This document shows positions 41,114 to 49,711 of a DNA stretch of 64,000 bases, piece by piece. The stretch's first letter is position 1. Each line of letters starts with the position of its first letter. A program made the translations under genes and the position numbers. The notes beneath the pieces were generated by a model. It was not told where the DNA came from, did not search any database, and saw only the letters and a list, made by a program, of their open reading frames with translations. This stretch comes from an uncultured bacterium (lineage in GTDB: Bacteria; Bacillota; Clostridia; Christensenellales; HGM11417): contig CAJMQN010000004.1 in assembly GCA_905215695.1 (NCBI GenBank), positions 62,001 to 126,000 on the forward strand, read 5' to 3'.

Positions 41114-41569
41114 ATGATGATGAAATGTCCGAATTGCGGCGCGGAGGCAAAGGGTAAATTCTGCGAACACTGCGGCGCGGCGCTGGCCGCGCAGGGAACA
41201 GGGAAAACGAATTCCGACGCGTTCGCCGGAGCGGGAAATATTCTCGGATTCGACCTTGCGGACTACACCGCAAAAATTGCGAACGCCATGAAACTGCAAA
41301 AGGAATACGATCAGACGGGAGTGATGAGCGAGGAAATGCTCCGCGAAATGCAGAGCGGATTCGGGCTGGGTTCGGTCGTCGCGGGAATCGAGGAGAAAAA
41401 CAGGGCGCTTGACAAACAGATCGCAAAAGAGCGGGACGCCCGAAAAAAAGCGCGCGCCGCTATCGCAAAGAGAATTTGTCCCGAATGCGGTACACCCTTT
41501 AAAAAGCGGCAGGAATACTGTAAATCCTGCGGCGCGTCCGTGATGATGGAAAGCTACGAGGAAGTATAA
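41114..41569 (+). CDS. Double zinc-ribbon protein of unknown function
   Basis: The 151-residue protein has a zinc ribbon at each end: CPNCGAEAKGKFCEHCG near residues 5-21 and CPECGTPFKKRQEYCKSCG near 123-141. A helical charged middle (about 60-115) separates them. I recognise no function. Similar ribbon-helix-ribbon proteins are common in Clostridia. Three ATG codons in a row open the gene; the third has the best spacing from GGGAGG. It lies on the opposite strand between spoIIGA and ftsZ. Confidence 0.75.
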   Translation: MMMKCPNCGAEAKGKFCEHCGAALAAQGTGKTNSDAFAGAGNILGFDLADYTAKIANAMKLQKEYDQTGVMSEEMLREMQSGFGLGSVVAGIEEKNRALDKQIAKERDARKKARAAIAKRICPECGTPFKKRQEYCKSCGASVMMESYEEV

Positions 41570-41599
41570 AAAAATATCCCGGCAGTTGCCGAGGTTACT

Positions 41600-41637
41600 A
41601 AAAAAAGAGCCGTCCGGAGAATACCGGGCGGCTCTTT
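41600..41637. terminator. Bidirectional terminator between the zinc-ribbon gene and ftsZ
   Basis: GAGCCGTCCGG pairs with CCGGGCGGCTC (one G-U pair), with seven A on one side and TTTG on the other. On the minus strand it ends ftsZ with a T7 run. Confidence 0.85.
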
Positions 41638-41643
41638 GTCTCT

Positions 41644-42861
41644 CTATTTTCTGTGAAGTCTGCGCATAAAGGGCGGAATCGAAAGGTCCTCCTCTTCCTC
41701 CCCTTTCATGCGCGGGGAGGGAATGTCCACCTCGGGCTGGCGGTACGCCGGCTGTGCCGGAGCCGCGGGAGCGGGACGGTAAGCGGGCTGTTGGGGCTGC
41801 TGCGCTGCCGGACGGGGCTGGGGCGCAAATCCGTTTCCGAAGATGCTCCGGGGTTCCGCCGTCTGCGCCGCCGCGGCTTCCTCCGCCGGGGCGGAGACAA
41901 TGTCGTTGGGCTTTGTGTCGAATCCCGTGGCGATGACCGTTACCGAGATTTCGTCGTTCATCTCCTCGTTGAGTCCGCCGCCGAAGATGATATTTGCCGA
42001 GGGGTCGATGACTTCCTGCACCAATCCCGCCGCCTCGTTTACCTCGTCGAGCGCCATGTCGAAACCGCCGATGACGAACAGAATCACTCCCGTCGCGCCC
42101 TCGATGGTCGTCTCGAGGAGCGGACTCGCCACCGCCTGACGCACCGCGTTGATCATGCGGTTTTCGCCCTTGGCTCTGCCGATGCCCATGTGCGCAAGAC
42201 CCTTGTTCTTCATAATCGTGCGCACGTCCGCGAAGTCAAGGTTGATGAGCGAGGGCGAAACAATCAGATCGGAGATACCCTGAATGCTCTGACGCAATAC
42301 GTCGTCTGCAATGCGGAACGCATCCACCATGGAAGTTCCCTTTGGCACGACCTGTAACAGCTTATCGTTGGGAATGATGACGAGCGTGTCAACCGACTTG
42401 CGGAGGTTCGCAATACCCTCTCGCGCATTCGCGTCGCGGTTGCGCCCCTCGAAGGAGAAGGGCTTTGTCACGACAGCGACGGTCAGAATCCCGAGTTCCT
42501 TGGCTATCTGCGCCACGACCGGAGCCGCACCCGTGCCGGTGCCGCCCCCCATGCCCGCGGTGATAAAGACCATGTCCGCGCCTTTGAGCGCCTCGACGAT
42601 GAGTTCTTTGGACTCCTCGCAAGCCTTCGCGCCCACTTCGGGCTCGCCGCCCGCGCCGAGACCCCGGGTCAGTTTCTCCCCGATCTGAATCCGCGTCTCC
42701 GCCTTGGAAAGGTAGAGCGCCTGCTTGTCCGTATTGACCGCGATGAACCTCGCGCTCTTGATTCCCGCGGCAACCATGCGGTTGACCGCGTTGTTTCCTC
42801 CGCCGCCGACGCCGATGACTTTGATTTGGGCGACCGCCGAGCTTGGCATATCAATATTCAT
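41644..42861 (-). CDS. ftsZ: Cell division protein FtsZ
   Basis: FtsZ is the tubulin-like GTPase that forms the division ring. The 405-residue protein has the GTP-binding GGGTGTGAAP at about 106-115, the T7-loop region ending NLDFADVRTIM and the usual polymerisation core to about 318. A Pro/Gln/Ala-rich linker (about 330-385) and a conserved tail SIPPFMRRL that binds FtsA follow. It is cotranscribed with ftsA. Confidence 0.98.
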   Translation of the reverse strand: MNIDMPSSAVAQIKVIGVGGGGNNAVNRMVAAGIKSARFIAVNTDKQALYLSKAETRIQIGEKLTRGLGAGGEPEVGAKACEESKELIVEALKGADMVFITAGMGGGTGTGAAPVVAQIAKELGILTVAVVTKPFSFEGRNRDANAREGIANLRKSVDTLVIIPNDKLLQVVPKGTSMVDAFRIADDVLRQSIQGISDLIVSPSLINLDFADVRTIMKNKGLAHMGIGRAKGENRMINAVRQAVASPLLETTIEGATGVILFVIGGFDMALDEVNEAAGLVQEVIDPSANIIFGGGLNEEMNDEISVTVIATGFDTKPNDIVSAPAEEAAAAQTAEPRSIFGNGFAPQPRPAAQQPQQPAYRPAPAAPAQPAYRQPEVDIPSPRMKGEEEEDLSIPPFMRRLHRK

Positions 42862-42891
42862 TGTGTTTCCTCCGCTTGTTTCCGTTTTATT

Positions 42892-44025
42892 TTAGTGAAA
42901 AATCCTGCTCCAAAAGCTGCGGCGGCGTTCCCGCGAAAGCGCAAGGTCGCATACCGCATAGACGCTTGACATCTCCGGCTTGCCCACCGCAGGAAGCCGC
43001 GGCGACAGCACTTCGATATCCGTCGCAAGCTGTCGGGACAGATACCCCCGCGCCCCTTTCAGGTACGCAAGTCCCCCGCCCGTCAGCGATATATTGCGCT
43101 CGTTCTCGAGACCTGCCTCCGCGAGACAGCGCTTTATGAGCTTTGCAAACATGTCCAATCTGTCGAAAATGATTTGGTGCACGATGGTGCAGAGCTGAGT
43201 CTTGCCGTTGCCGAGGTCGTACTTTTCGTCCTCCGCGACCTCGAGATTCAAGGAGACTTTGCCCTTTAACAGGTCCGCGTCCTCATAGGACATATGTAGG
43301 CACTCGCAGAGGTCTGCGGTGATGTGTCCCCCGCCCATGGGAAAGGTTTTGGTCATGACCATGCCGTCCCCGCGGAACACGGCAACACTCGTCGTGATAA
43401 AGCCCGCGTCCACCAAAACCTGATTGACCTCCCGCGACTCCTCGTCGTAAAGATATTTCCCCTCCGCGAGCAGGGCGGAGACGAATTTGACTTCCTCCAC
43501 CCCGAGACCCGTCAGAATCTTGGATACGAAGGCGGTGAACTTCTTTTCCGCGAGCACAAAACACAGCCGGGCAGAGAGTTTGGAACAGGTTTCTCCCACC
43601 GGACGGAGCGTCTTTAAGCTGTCGTCAAGCGTAAAGCAGACCGCCGTGCGGTCGGTCACCGTATAGTCCCTGTTGCCCCGGAACACGTCCGCGCCGTCGT
43701 AGAGGTCGGAAACGTCGAGCTCGGTCACCTTTCTGCGGGAACGGAAAGCAACGCCCGCGTCCCTGCAAACCGAGGTCGAAAACTCCCCGGGAACGCCCAC
43801 CCACACCGTCCGCGGAAGGACGCGGGTGAGCCGCTGTACACTCAAAATGCTCTTCTTGATTGCGAGCGCGACCTTTTCCGGCTCAAAAAATTCTCCGTCC
43901 TGAAAGCCCGAATAGCCCGTCTCGTCGAAGGCTTTTATGCAGATGGTGTCGTTGACGCCGCGCGTTCCGGCGAGCACCGAGATTTTTGAAGACCCGATGT
44001 CGAGCACAACTACCGTCCGATCCAT
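42892..44025 (-). CDS. ftsA: Cell division protein FtsA
   Basis: FtsA is an actin-like ATPase that tethers FtsZ to the membrane. The 377-residue protein has the start VVLDIGSSKISVLAG, VLVDAGFITTSVAVF, SLTGGGLAYLKG, and an amphipathic C-terminus (SFWSRIFH) for membrane attachment. The sequence is fairly divergent from well-known FtsA proteins. It lies upstream of ftsZ and has a full consensus promoter. Confidence 0.92.
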   Translation of the reverse strand: MDRTVVVLDIGSSKISVLAGTRGVNDTICIKAFDETGYSGFQDGEFFEPEKVALAIKKSILSVQRLTRVLPRTVWVGVPGEFSTSVCRDAGVAFRSRRKVTELDVSDLYDGADVFRGNRDYTVTDRTAVCFTLDDSLKTLRPVGETCSKLSARLCFVLAEKKFTAFVSKILTGLGVEEVKFVSALLAEGKYLYDEESREVNQVLVDAGFITTSVAVFRGDGMVMTKTFPMGGGHITADLCECLHMSYEDADLLKGKVSLNLEVAEDEKYDLGNGKTQLCTIVHQIIFDRLDMFAKLIKRCLAEAGLENERNISLTGGGLAYLKGARGYLSRQLATDIEVLSPRLPAVGKPEMSSVYAVCDLALSRERRRSFWSRIFH

Positions 44026-44058
44026 AAATTCCTCCTTCCGTAAAAACCCATATGCAAC

Positions 44059-44087
44059 ATTATAGTATTTTCCGCCCCTCTTGTCAA
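44059..44087 (-). promoter_or_regulatory. Consensus promoter of ftsA-ftsZ
   Basis: On the minus strand a perfect TTGACA (44082-44087) is 17 bases from a perfect TATAAT (44059-44064), so constitutive strong expression is expected. Confidence 0.92.
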
Positions 44088-44097
44088 TGAAAAGATG

Positions 44098-44125
44098 AAA
44101 AAAAGGCGTTCCCGGAGGAACGCCT
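44098..44125 (-). terminator. Terminator after glyA
   Basis: The minus-strand RNA pairs AGGCGTTCC with GGAACGCCT around a 4-base loop and is followed by a T7 run. Confidence 0.9.
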
Positions 44126-44152
44126 CATTCTTCCAATGATTGGCAGTTCGCC

Positions 44153-45403
44153 TTACGCAATGTCGTCCTTGTACAGCGGGAACGCCTTCAAAAGCTCGGC
44201 GACGTCCGCTTTGACGCGGGGCATCGCGCCCTCGCGCTCTTTGATGATCGCGGTGATATCGTCCGCAATGCGGAGCATCTCCGCCTCCTTCATGCCCCGA
44301 GTGGTCACGCTAGGCGTTCCGATTCGGATACCGCTCGTCACAAACGGACTCTGCGTCTCAAAGGGAATCGTGTTCTTGTTGACGGTAATATTGACCTCGT
44401 CGAGCATGTGTTCGAGTTCCTTGCCAGTGAGGTTGAAGGCGTTGAGGTCGAGGAGCATGAGATGGTTGTCCGTGCCGCCCGAGACGATACGGACGCCGTT
44501 CTCCATGAACCGCTCGCTCATCGCCTTGGCATTCTTGACGACCTGTTTCTGATACTCTTTAAACTCGGGCTTGAGCGCCTCGCCGAAGGCAACCGCCTTT
44601 GCCGCGATGATGTGCATGAGCGGTCCGCCCTGAATGCCCGGGAATACCGCCTTGTCGATGTCTTTGGCGTACTCTTCGCGGCACATGATCATGCCGCCGC
44701 GGGGTCCGCGAAGGGTCTTGTGCGTGGTCGTGGTGACAAATTCCGCATACGGAACCGGATTCGGGTGCAATCCTGCAATGACGAGACCCGCGATGTGCGC
44801 GATGTCCACCATGAGAAGCGCGCCGACCTTGTCCGCAATCTCCCGAAAACGCGCAAAGTCAAGGGTGCGCGCGTACGCCGAAGCGCCCGCCACGATGAGC
44901 CGGGGCTTGTGCTCGACTGCGAGCCGCTCGAGCTCGTCATAGTCGATGGTCTCCGTCTCCTTGGACACGCCGTAGGGAACGATGTTGAAATATTTGCCCG
45001 AAATATTGACCGGACTGCCGTGGGAGAGGTGCCCGCCGTGCGAGAGGTTCATACCGAGAATGGTGTCCCCCGGCTTGCACACCGCAAAATAGACAGCGAG
45101 GTTTGCGTTCGCGCCGCTGTGGGGCTGTACGTTGACATGGTCGCAGCCGAAGAGTTGTTTCGCGCGGTCGCGGGCGAGATTCTCCGCGATGTCCACGAAC
45201 TGACAGCCGCCGTAATAGCGCTTGCCCGGATAGCCCTCCGCGTACTTGTTGGTCAGAAAGCTCCCCGCCGCCGCCATGACAGCCGGCGAAACGAAGTTTT
45301 CGCTCGCAATGAGCTCGATGTTGTCCCGCTGACGCCCCAGCTCTAAAGACAGCGCTTCGTAGATCTCGGGGTCCTGCGCCTTGATAAGCGACATATCGAT
45401 CAT
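44153..45403 (-). CDS. glyA: Serine hydroxymethyltransferase
   Basis: GlyA interconverts serine and glycine with tetrahydrofolate and uses PLP. The 416-residue protein has SEGYPGKRYYGGC-type N-terminal motif (NKYAEGYPGKRYYGG), VNVQPHSGANANLA and the PLP-lysine segment VTTTTHKTLRGPRGG near 225-239. The ATG at 45403 is 8 bases after AGGAG. It is monocistronic. Confidence 0.98.
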   Translation of the reverse strand: MIDMSLIKAQDPEIYEALSLELGRQRDNIELIASENFVSPAVMAAAGSFLTNKYAEGYPGKRYYGGCQFVDIAENLARDRAKQLFGCDHVNVQPHSGANANLAVYFAVCKPGDTILGMNLSHGGHLSHGSPVNISGKYFNIVPYGVSKETETIDYDELERLAVEHKPRLIVAGASAYARTLDFARFREIADKVGALLMVDIAHIAGLVIAGLHPNPVPYAEFVTTTTHKTLRGPRGGMIMCREEYAKDIDKAVFPGIQGGPLMHIIAAKAVAFGEALKPEFKEYQKQVVKNAKAMSERFMENGVRIVSGGTDNHLMLLDLNAFNLTGKELEHMLDEVNITVNKNTIPFETQSPFVTSGIRIGTPSVTTRGMKEAEMLRIADDITAIIKEREGAMPRVKADVAELLKAFPLYKDDIA

Positions 45404-45434
45404 TTGTACTTCTCCTGAAAACTTTTTCTTTTCT

Positions 45435-45463
45435 ATTTTATCAAAGTTTTCGAGGAAAGACAA
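45435..45463 (-). promoter_or_regulatory. Promoter of glyA
   Basis: On the minus strand TTGTCT (45458-45463) is 17 bases from TAAAAT (45435-45440). Confidence 0.7.
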
Positions 45464-45486
45464 CCAAATTGACCCGGGAAACGCAC

Positions 45487-45520
45487 AAAAAAATGCCGCC
45501 CCTTCGCGCAAGGGGCGGCA
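45487..45520 (-). terminator. Terminator after trxA
   Basis: The minus-strand RNA pairs TGCCGCCCCTT with AAGGGGCGGCA and ends in seven T residues. It closes the hisS-aspS-rseC-trxA operon. Confidence 0.92.
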
Positions 45521-45575
45521 GCCGTCTCTCCGTCACGCGTACCGCGGCAAAGAGAAATGTACTTTGGTATTCTTT

Positions 45576-45884
45576 TCAGCCGATGAGCTTTAAAATCTCG
45601 GTCTTGTCCCGGAGACCCACGAGCCGCTGTTCCTGCAATCCGTCCTTGAAGTAAATCAGCGTCGGAATGCTCAGAATCGAGAACCGGCTCGCAAACTCCG
45701 CCTCCTCGTCCACGTTCACCTTGGCGATGACGATACCCTCGTCCTCTTTGGCGACCTCTTCGAGAACAGGAGCAAGCATACGGCAGGGACCGCACCAGTT
45801 CGCCCAGAAATCCACAAGCACGCGCTTGTTATCCGCGATGAGCGCGTCAAACTCATTCGCCTTCAGATGGATGATCTTTCCCAT
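45576..45884 (-). CDS. trxA: Thioredoxin
   Basis: The 102-residue protein has the active site WCGPC near residues 28-32 within LVDFWANWCGPCRMLAP and the cis-Pro loop SIPTLIYFKDG. It is a cytoplasmic disulfide reductase. The ATG at 45884 is inside the end of the rseC gene (32-base overlap). An upstream in-frame GTG is less likely, being only 2 bases from AGGA. Confidence 0.95.
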   Translation of the reverse strand: MGKIIHLKANEFDALIADNKRVLVDFWANWCGPCRMLAPVLEEVAKEDEGIVIAKVNVDEEAEFASRFSILSIPTLIYFKDGLQEQRLVGLRDKTEILKLIG

Positions 45885-46302
45885 TTTCGTCACTTCCTGT
45901 CAATATTATTTTTGTAATAACAGGAACAAAGTCCTTGCGGTTTTTGATTTTCCTGTCAATGATTACAACTATAATATAACCAATCGCAACGCCGGTTAAA
46001 CAGCACAAAAGCTGAAAGATTATTTTTTCAAAAAACAGAGTGCCGAGCCAAAGCCCGATTCCCGCCAAAAACAGCGGAATCAGATAGACCACGACGCTCG
46101 AGAGGAGCACGCGGTTGCCGGACATATCGACTTCCACCCAATCCCCCTCGGACGCGCCGACGGGATTGTCGAGGGTCAGATCGAGGTGCGGCGCCTTGTC
46201 CGGGAAGGCGCACATGCGGCATTTCTCGCACGCCGAACGGCGGTTGATCCGAACGACGCACTTCTCCCCTTCGCAGGCGACCACCTGCGCCGATTCCGTC
46301 AT
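45853..46302 (-). CDS. RseC/MucC-like SoxR-reducing membrane protein
   Basis: The 149-residue protein matches the RseC family: an N-terminal redox-type part with CEKCRMCAFPDKAPH and two membrane helices at about 80-100 and 103-125 (VVVYLIPLFLAGIGLWLG and the following segment). RseC relatives act in membrane redox and Rnf-linked signalling; the exact role in Clostridia is unclear. GGAGG precedes the ATG at 46302. It lies between aspS and trxA, both probably on the T-box transcript. Confidence 0.8.
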   Translation of the reverse strand: MTESAQVVACEGEKCVVRINRRSACEKCRMCAFPDKAPHLDLTLDNPVGASEGDWVEVDMSGNRVLLSSVVVYLIPLFLAGIGLWLGTLFFEKIIFQLLCCLTGVAIGYIIVVIIDRKIKNRKDFVPVITKIILTGSDENGKDHPSEGE

Positions 46303-46362
46303 GGCTGTTCCTCCTTGGGATAAAGTAAGCGGAAAATAGTTCCTCCGCTCTGACACGGAATA

Positions 46363-48162
46363 TTATTCCTCCGCTCTGACCTCGAGCGAGAGTTCGTCGA
46401 GCTGCTTTTGCTCCACCTCGCCGGGCGCGTCGGTCATCAGACAGCTTGCGTTCTGCACCTTGGGGAAGGCGATGACGTCGCGGATGGACTCCGCGCCCGA
46501 GAGAAGCATGACGAGACGGTCAAGACCGAACGCGAGCCCGCCATGCGGGGGCGCTCCGTAGCGGAAGGCATTGACAAAGAACCCGAACCGCTCCTGAATC
46601 TGCTCGTCCGTAAAGCCGAGCACATTGAACATCTTTTCCTGCACCGAGCGGTCGTGGATACGGATACTTCCACCCCCCGCTTCCTGTCCGTTGATGACGA
46701 GGTCGTAAGCCTTGGCGCGCATCTTTCCGGGGTCGGTGTCCGCGAGCGCGAGGTCCTCGGTCTTGGGCATCGTAAAGGGGTGGTGCACTGCGACGAGCCG
46801 TTTCTCCTCTTCACTGTATTCGAACATCGGGAAATCGGTTACCCACAGCACGTCGTATTTGGATTCGTCAATGAGACCGTATTTCTCCGCGAGATGCAGG
46901 CGGAGTCCGCCCAAAGTGTTGTAAACGATCGTATTCTTGTCCGCGCAGAAGAACAGAATGTCCCCCGGCTCGAATCCCGAACGCTCATAGATTGCCTTGA
47001 GCGTATCCTCGTCCAAAAACTTGGTGATGGCGGACTTTACGCCCTCCTCCTTGCTCCAGGCAATCCAGGCGAGCCCCTTTGCGCGGAAGGATTTTGCAAA
47101 CTCCGTGAGCGCGTCGATGTCCCGTCTCGAAAGTTTTTCCTCAAAGCCCTTGGCGTTGATGAGCCGCACGCTCCCGCCCGCGGCGACCGCCTTCGTAAAC
47201 ACCTGAAAACCACATTCCTTCACGAGGTCGCTGATGTCGCAGAGTTCGAGTCCGAACCGCGTGTCCGGCTTGTCCGACCCGAAACGGTCCATCGCCTCGG
47301 CGTAGGGCATTCTGCGAATCTTCTCGTCGAGCTCGATCTTCTTCGTCCGCTTGAAAATGGAGCGCACAAGTCCTTCCATGACGCCCATGACGTCTTCTTC
47401 GTCCTCCACGAAGGACATTTCCATATCGATCTGCGTGAACTCCGGCTGACGGTTGGCGCGCAGGTCCTCGTCGCGGAAACACTTGGTAATCTGATAGTAG
47501 CGGTCAAATCCCGAAATCATGAGAATCTGCTTGTAGAGCTGGGGCGACTGCGGGAGTGCGTAGAACGCGCCGGGGTGCACCCGGGACGGGACGAGATAGT
47601 CCCGCGCGCCCTCGGGGGTGGATTTCCCCAAAAAGGGCGTTTCAATCTCCAAAAAGCCGTTGTCCGCGAGATAGTCCCGCGCGGCGCGGCAGACCTCCGC
47701 GCGGAGCATGAGATTGCGCTGGAGCTCCCCTCTGCGAAGGTCGAGATAGCGGTACTTTAAACGAATCGCCTCGTTGACGTTGGTCTCGTCCTCAATGGCA
47801 AAGGGGGGCGTGTCCGCGTCGGACAGAATTTTCAGTTCGCTCGCGAGAATCTCGATTTTTCCGGTGGGAAGTTTTTCGTTGATCGTGTCCTCGCTCCGAA
47901 GGCGCACCTTGCCCTCTACCGCAAGCACGTACTCGCTCCGAATCGAGCCGGCTTTTTCGATGCCCTCTTTTCCCACGACCTCGGCGTCGAATACGAGCTG
48001 AACCATGCCCGTCCTGTCCCGCAAATCCACGAAAATCAAGTTTCCGAAGTCTCTGCGCTTTGCCGCAAAGCCCATCACAACAACTTTTTTGCCCGCGTCC
48101 GCCTCGGTCAGCGTGCCGCACATGTTCGTGCGCTTCATTCCCTGCAACAGATCAGATTTCAT
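46363..48162 (-). CDS. aspS: Aspartyl-tRNA synthetase
   Basis: The 599-residue protein is a bacterial class II enzyme with an anticodon-binding OB domain, motif 2 FRDEDLRANRQPEFTQID, a bacterial GAD insertion (about 280-400) and motif 3 GLAFGLDRLVMLL. It charges tRNA-Asp (and in bacteria of this group perhaps tRNA-Asn too, which cannot be judged here). Its ATG overlaps the hisS stop codon by four bases. Confidence 0.98.
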   Translation of the reverse strand: MKSDLLQGMKRTNMCGTLTEADAGKKVVVMGFAAKRRDFGNLIFVDLRDRTGMVQLVFDAEVVGKEGIEKAGSIRSEYVLAVEGKVRLRSEDTINEKLPTGKIEILASELKILSDADTPPFAIEDETNVNEAIRLKYRYLDLRRGELQRNLMLRAEVCRAARDYLADNGFLEIETPFLGKSTPEGARDYLVPSRVHPGAFYALPQSPQLYKQILMISGFDRYYQITKCFRDEDLRANRQPEFTQIDMEMSFVEDEEDVMGVMEGLVRSIFKRTKKIELDEKIRRMPYAEAMDRFGSDKPDTRFGLELCDISDLVKECGFQVFTKAVAAGGSVRLINAKGFEEKLSRRDIDALTEFAKSFRAKGLAWIAWSKEEGVKSAITKFLDEDTLKAIYERSGFEPGDILFFCADKNTIVYNTLGGLRLHLAEKYGLIDESKYDVLWVTDFPMFEYSEEEKRLVAVHHPFTMPKTEDLALADTDPGKMRAKAYDLVINGQEAGGGSIRIHDRSVQEKMFNVLGFTDEQIQERFGFFVNAFRYGAPPHGGLAFGLDRLVMLLSGAESIRDVIAFPKVQNASCLMTDAPGEVEQKQLDELSLEVRAEE

Positions 48163-49427
48163 AATACCTTCTCCGATAAATATTTCACGATTTCGCCGAA
48201 TTCGAGCGGCGTCTCTTGCTTGGTGCGCATGTCGCGGAGCGAAACCTTTCCGCTCTCGACCTCGCCGGGTCCCACAACGACGACATAGTTCGCGCCGATT
48301 TTGTCCGCGAACTTGAACTGCGCCTTCAGACTTCTATCCATGCTGTCCGTGTCCGCGGAGATTCCCGCTCCGCGCAGTTCCGCGGTCAGGCGGTGCGCCG
48401 CCGCGAGGGTGTCAGCCCCCTCTCCTTTGAGGGGCGCGACATAGACTTCCGGCTTTTCCTCGTCGGGAATGGCAATCCCCATCGCGGACATCGTCAGAAG
48501 AAGTCTCTCAAGTCCCAGTCCGAACCCGGCGGCGGGCATGGGTTTGCCGCCGAGGGTCTCGTTGAGTCCGTCGTACCTGCCCCCGCCGCACACCGTCGAT
48601 TTCGCGCCGAGACGGTCGGAGACGAACTCGAACACCGTCCGGGTATAGTAATCCAAACCGCGCACGATGCGGGGATTGACCTCGTATTTCACGCCGAATT
48701 CCCCGAGGGTCTTTTTGAGCCCTTCAAAGTGCTCCTCGCACTCCGGGCAGAGATAGTCGAGGGTCAGGGGCGCGCCCTTGTTGACCTCGATACAGCCCTC
48801 TTCCTTGCAGTCGAGAATGCGCAGGGGATTCTTCTCCAAACGCTCCCGACAGAGCGGACACAGCTTGTCCAAATTTGCGGTATAGTAATCTTTGAGCGCG
48901 CGATTGTACTTGGGTCGGCACTCCTTACAGCCGATGCTGTTGAGCTCGACGGTCAGTTCCCCGATACCGAGTTTCTTAAAGAAGGTATCCGCGAGCGAAA
49001 TGATTTCCGCGTCGCAGACGTAGCTCGCCGAGCCGTAAAACTCCACGCCGAATTGGTGGTGTTCCCGAAGTCTGCCCGCCTGCGGGCGCTCGTAGCGGAA
49101 CACCGGAGTCAGATAGTACATCTTCAAGGGGAGCGTCTCGTTCGCAAGTCCGTTCTCGATAAAGCTCCGGCACACCCCCGCCGTGCCCTCCGGCTTCAGG
49201 GTGATACTGCGGTTGCCCTTGTCGAGAAAGGTGTACATTTCCTTGTTGACGATGTCCGTCGTGTCCCCGACGCCGCGCAGAAACACTTCGGTGTGCTCGA
49301 AAGTGGGCGTGCGGATTTCACGGCAGCGGAACAGCCGCGCGGTCTCCCGCGCCACGCGCTCCACGTAGTGCCATTCGTGGCTCTCTGCGGGCAAAACGTC
49401 CTTCGTGCCCTTGGGTATGTTGATCAT
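48159..49427 (-). CDS. hisS: Histidyl-tRNA synthetase
   Basis: The 422-residue class II enzyme has motif 1 (RTPTFEHTEVFLRGVGDTTDIV), motif 2 RYERPQAGRLREHHQFG, the histidine loop ARGGRYDGLNE type (CGGGRYDGL) and motif 3 AAGFGLGLERLLL. An unusual zinc-like CKECRPKYN / CPLCRERLEKNPLRILDCKEEGC insertion at about 170-215 is seen in some bacterial HisRS. It is first gene of the T-box operon. Confidence 0.97.
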   Translation of the reverse strand: MINIPKGTKDVLPAESHEWHYVERVARETARLFRCREIRTPTFEHTEVFLRGVGDTTDIVNKEMYTFLDKGNRSITLKPEGTAGVCRSFIENGLANETLPLKMYYLTPVFRYERPQAGRLREHHQFGVEFYGSASYVCDAEIISLADTFFKKLGIGELTVELNSIGCKECRPKYNRALKDYYTANLDKLCPLCRERLEKNPLRILDCKEEGCIEVNKGAPLTLDYLCPECEEHFEGLKKTLGEFGVKYEVNPRIVRGLDYYTRTVFEFVSDRLGAKSTVCGGGRYDGLNETLGGKPMPAAGFGLGLERLLLTMSAMGIAIPDEEKPEVYVAPLKGEGADTLAAAHRLTAELRGAGISADTDSMDRSLKAQFKFADKIGANYVVVVGPGEVESGKVSLRDMRTKQETPLEFGEIVKYLSEKVL

Positions 49428-49441
49428 AGCTCCTCCGTATT

Positions 49442-49478
49442 AAAAAATCCCCAAGGAACAGATAAGCGTTCCTTGAGG
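49442..49478 (-). terminator. T-box regulated terminator of hisS-aspS
   Basis: The minus-strand RNA pairs CCTCAAGGAAC with GTTCCTTGGGG (G-U tolerated) and ends in six T residues, 15 bases before the hisS start codon. The 5' arm CCTC can instead pair with GAGG next to the T-box core, forming the antiterminator. Confidence 0.88.
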
Positions 49479-49669
49479 ACGAAAATTTCTTTCCGCGGTG
49501 CCACCTCAAATTGAACCGGGATTCCGGCTCCTCTTTGGGAATGTCGAACCGAACGTCTTTGCTTGCGGAGCGTTCCGCAACCCGGCGCCCCCGCGGGAAC
49601 GCTCTCAATCCTTCGTTCCCTCCCTGTTCGGAAGGCTTTTTGCCGTCTGCGACTCCGCCGTTTCGGTTC
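49442..49669 (-). promoter_or_regulatory. T-box riboswitch of hisS-aspS-rseC-trxA (tRNA-Asp predicted)
   Basis: The T-box core TGGCACCGCGG lies at 49493-49503. Stem I is closed by CCGAAC (49626-49631) pairing with GTTCGG (49549-49554), with an inner GAGCGTTCC/GGAACGCTC stem. The likely specifier GAC (49555-49557) is an aspartate codon. The core reads UGGC, which pairs with a tRNA discriminator G73: tRNA-Asp has G73, while tRNA-His has C73. Both facts favour sensing of uncharged tRNA-Asp. Confidence 0.88.
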
Positions 49670-49675
49670 TCTTTT

Positions 49676-49705
49676 ATTGTAGCGCAACCGCGCCGCCTTT
49701 GTCAA
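49676..49705 (-). promoter_or_regulatory. Promoter of the hisS T-box transcript
   Basis: On the minus strand TTGACA (49700-49705) is 18 bases from TACAAT (49676-49681), starting just after the hslU stop codon. Confidence 0.8.
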
Positions 49706-49711
49706 ACGAAT

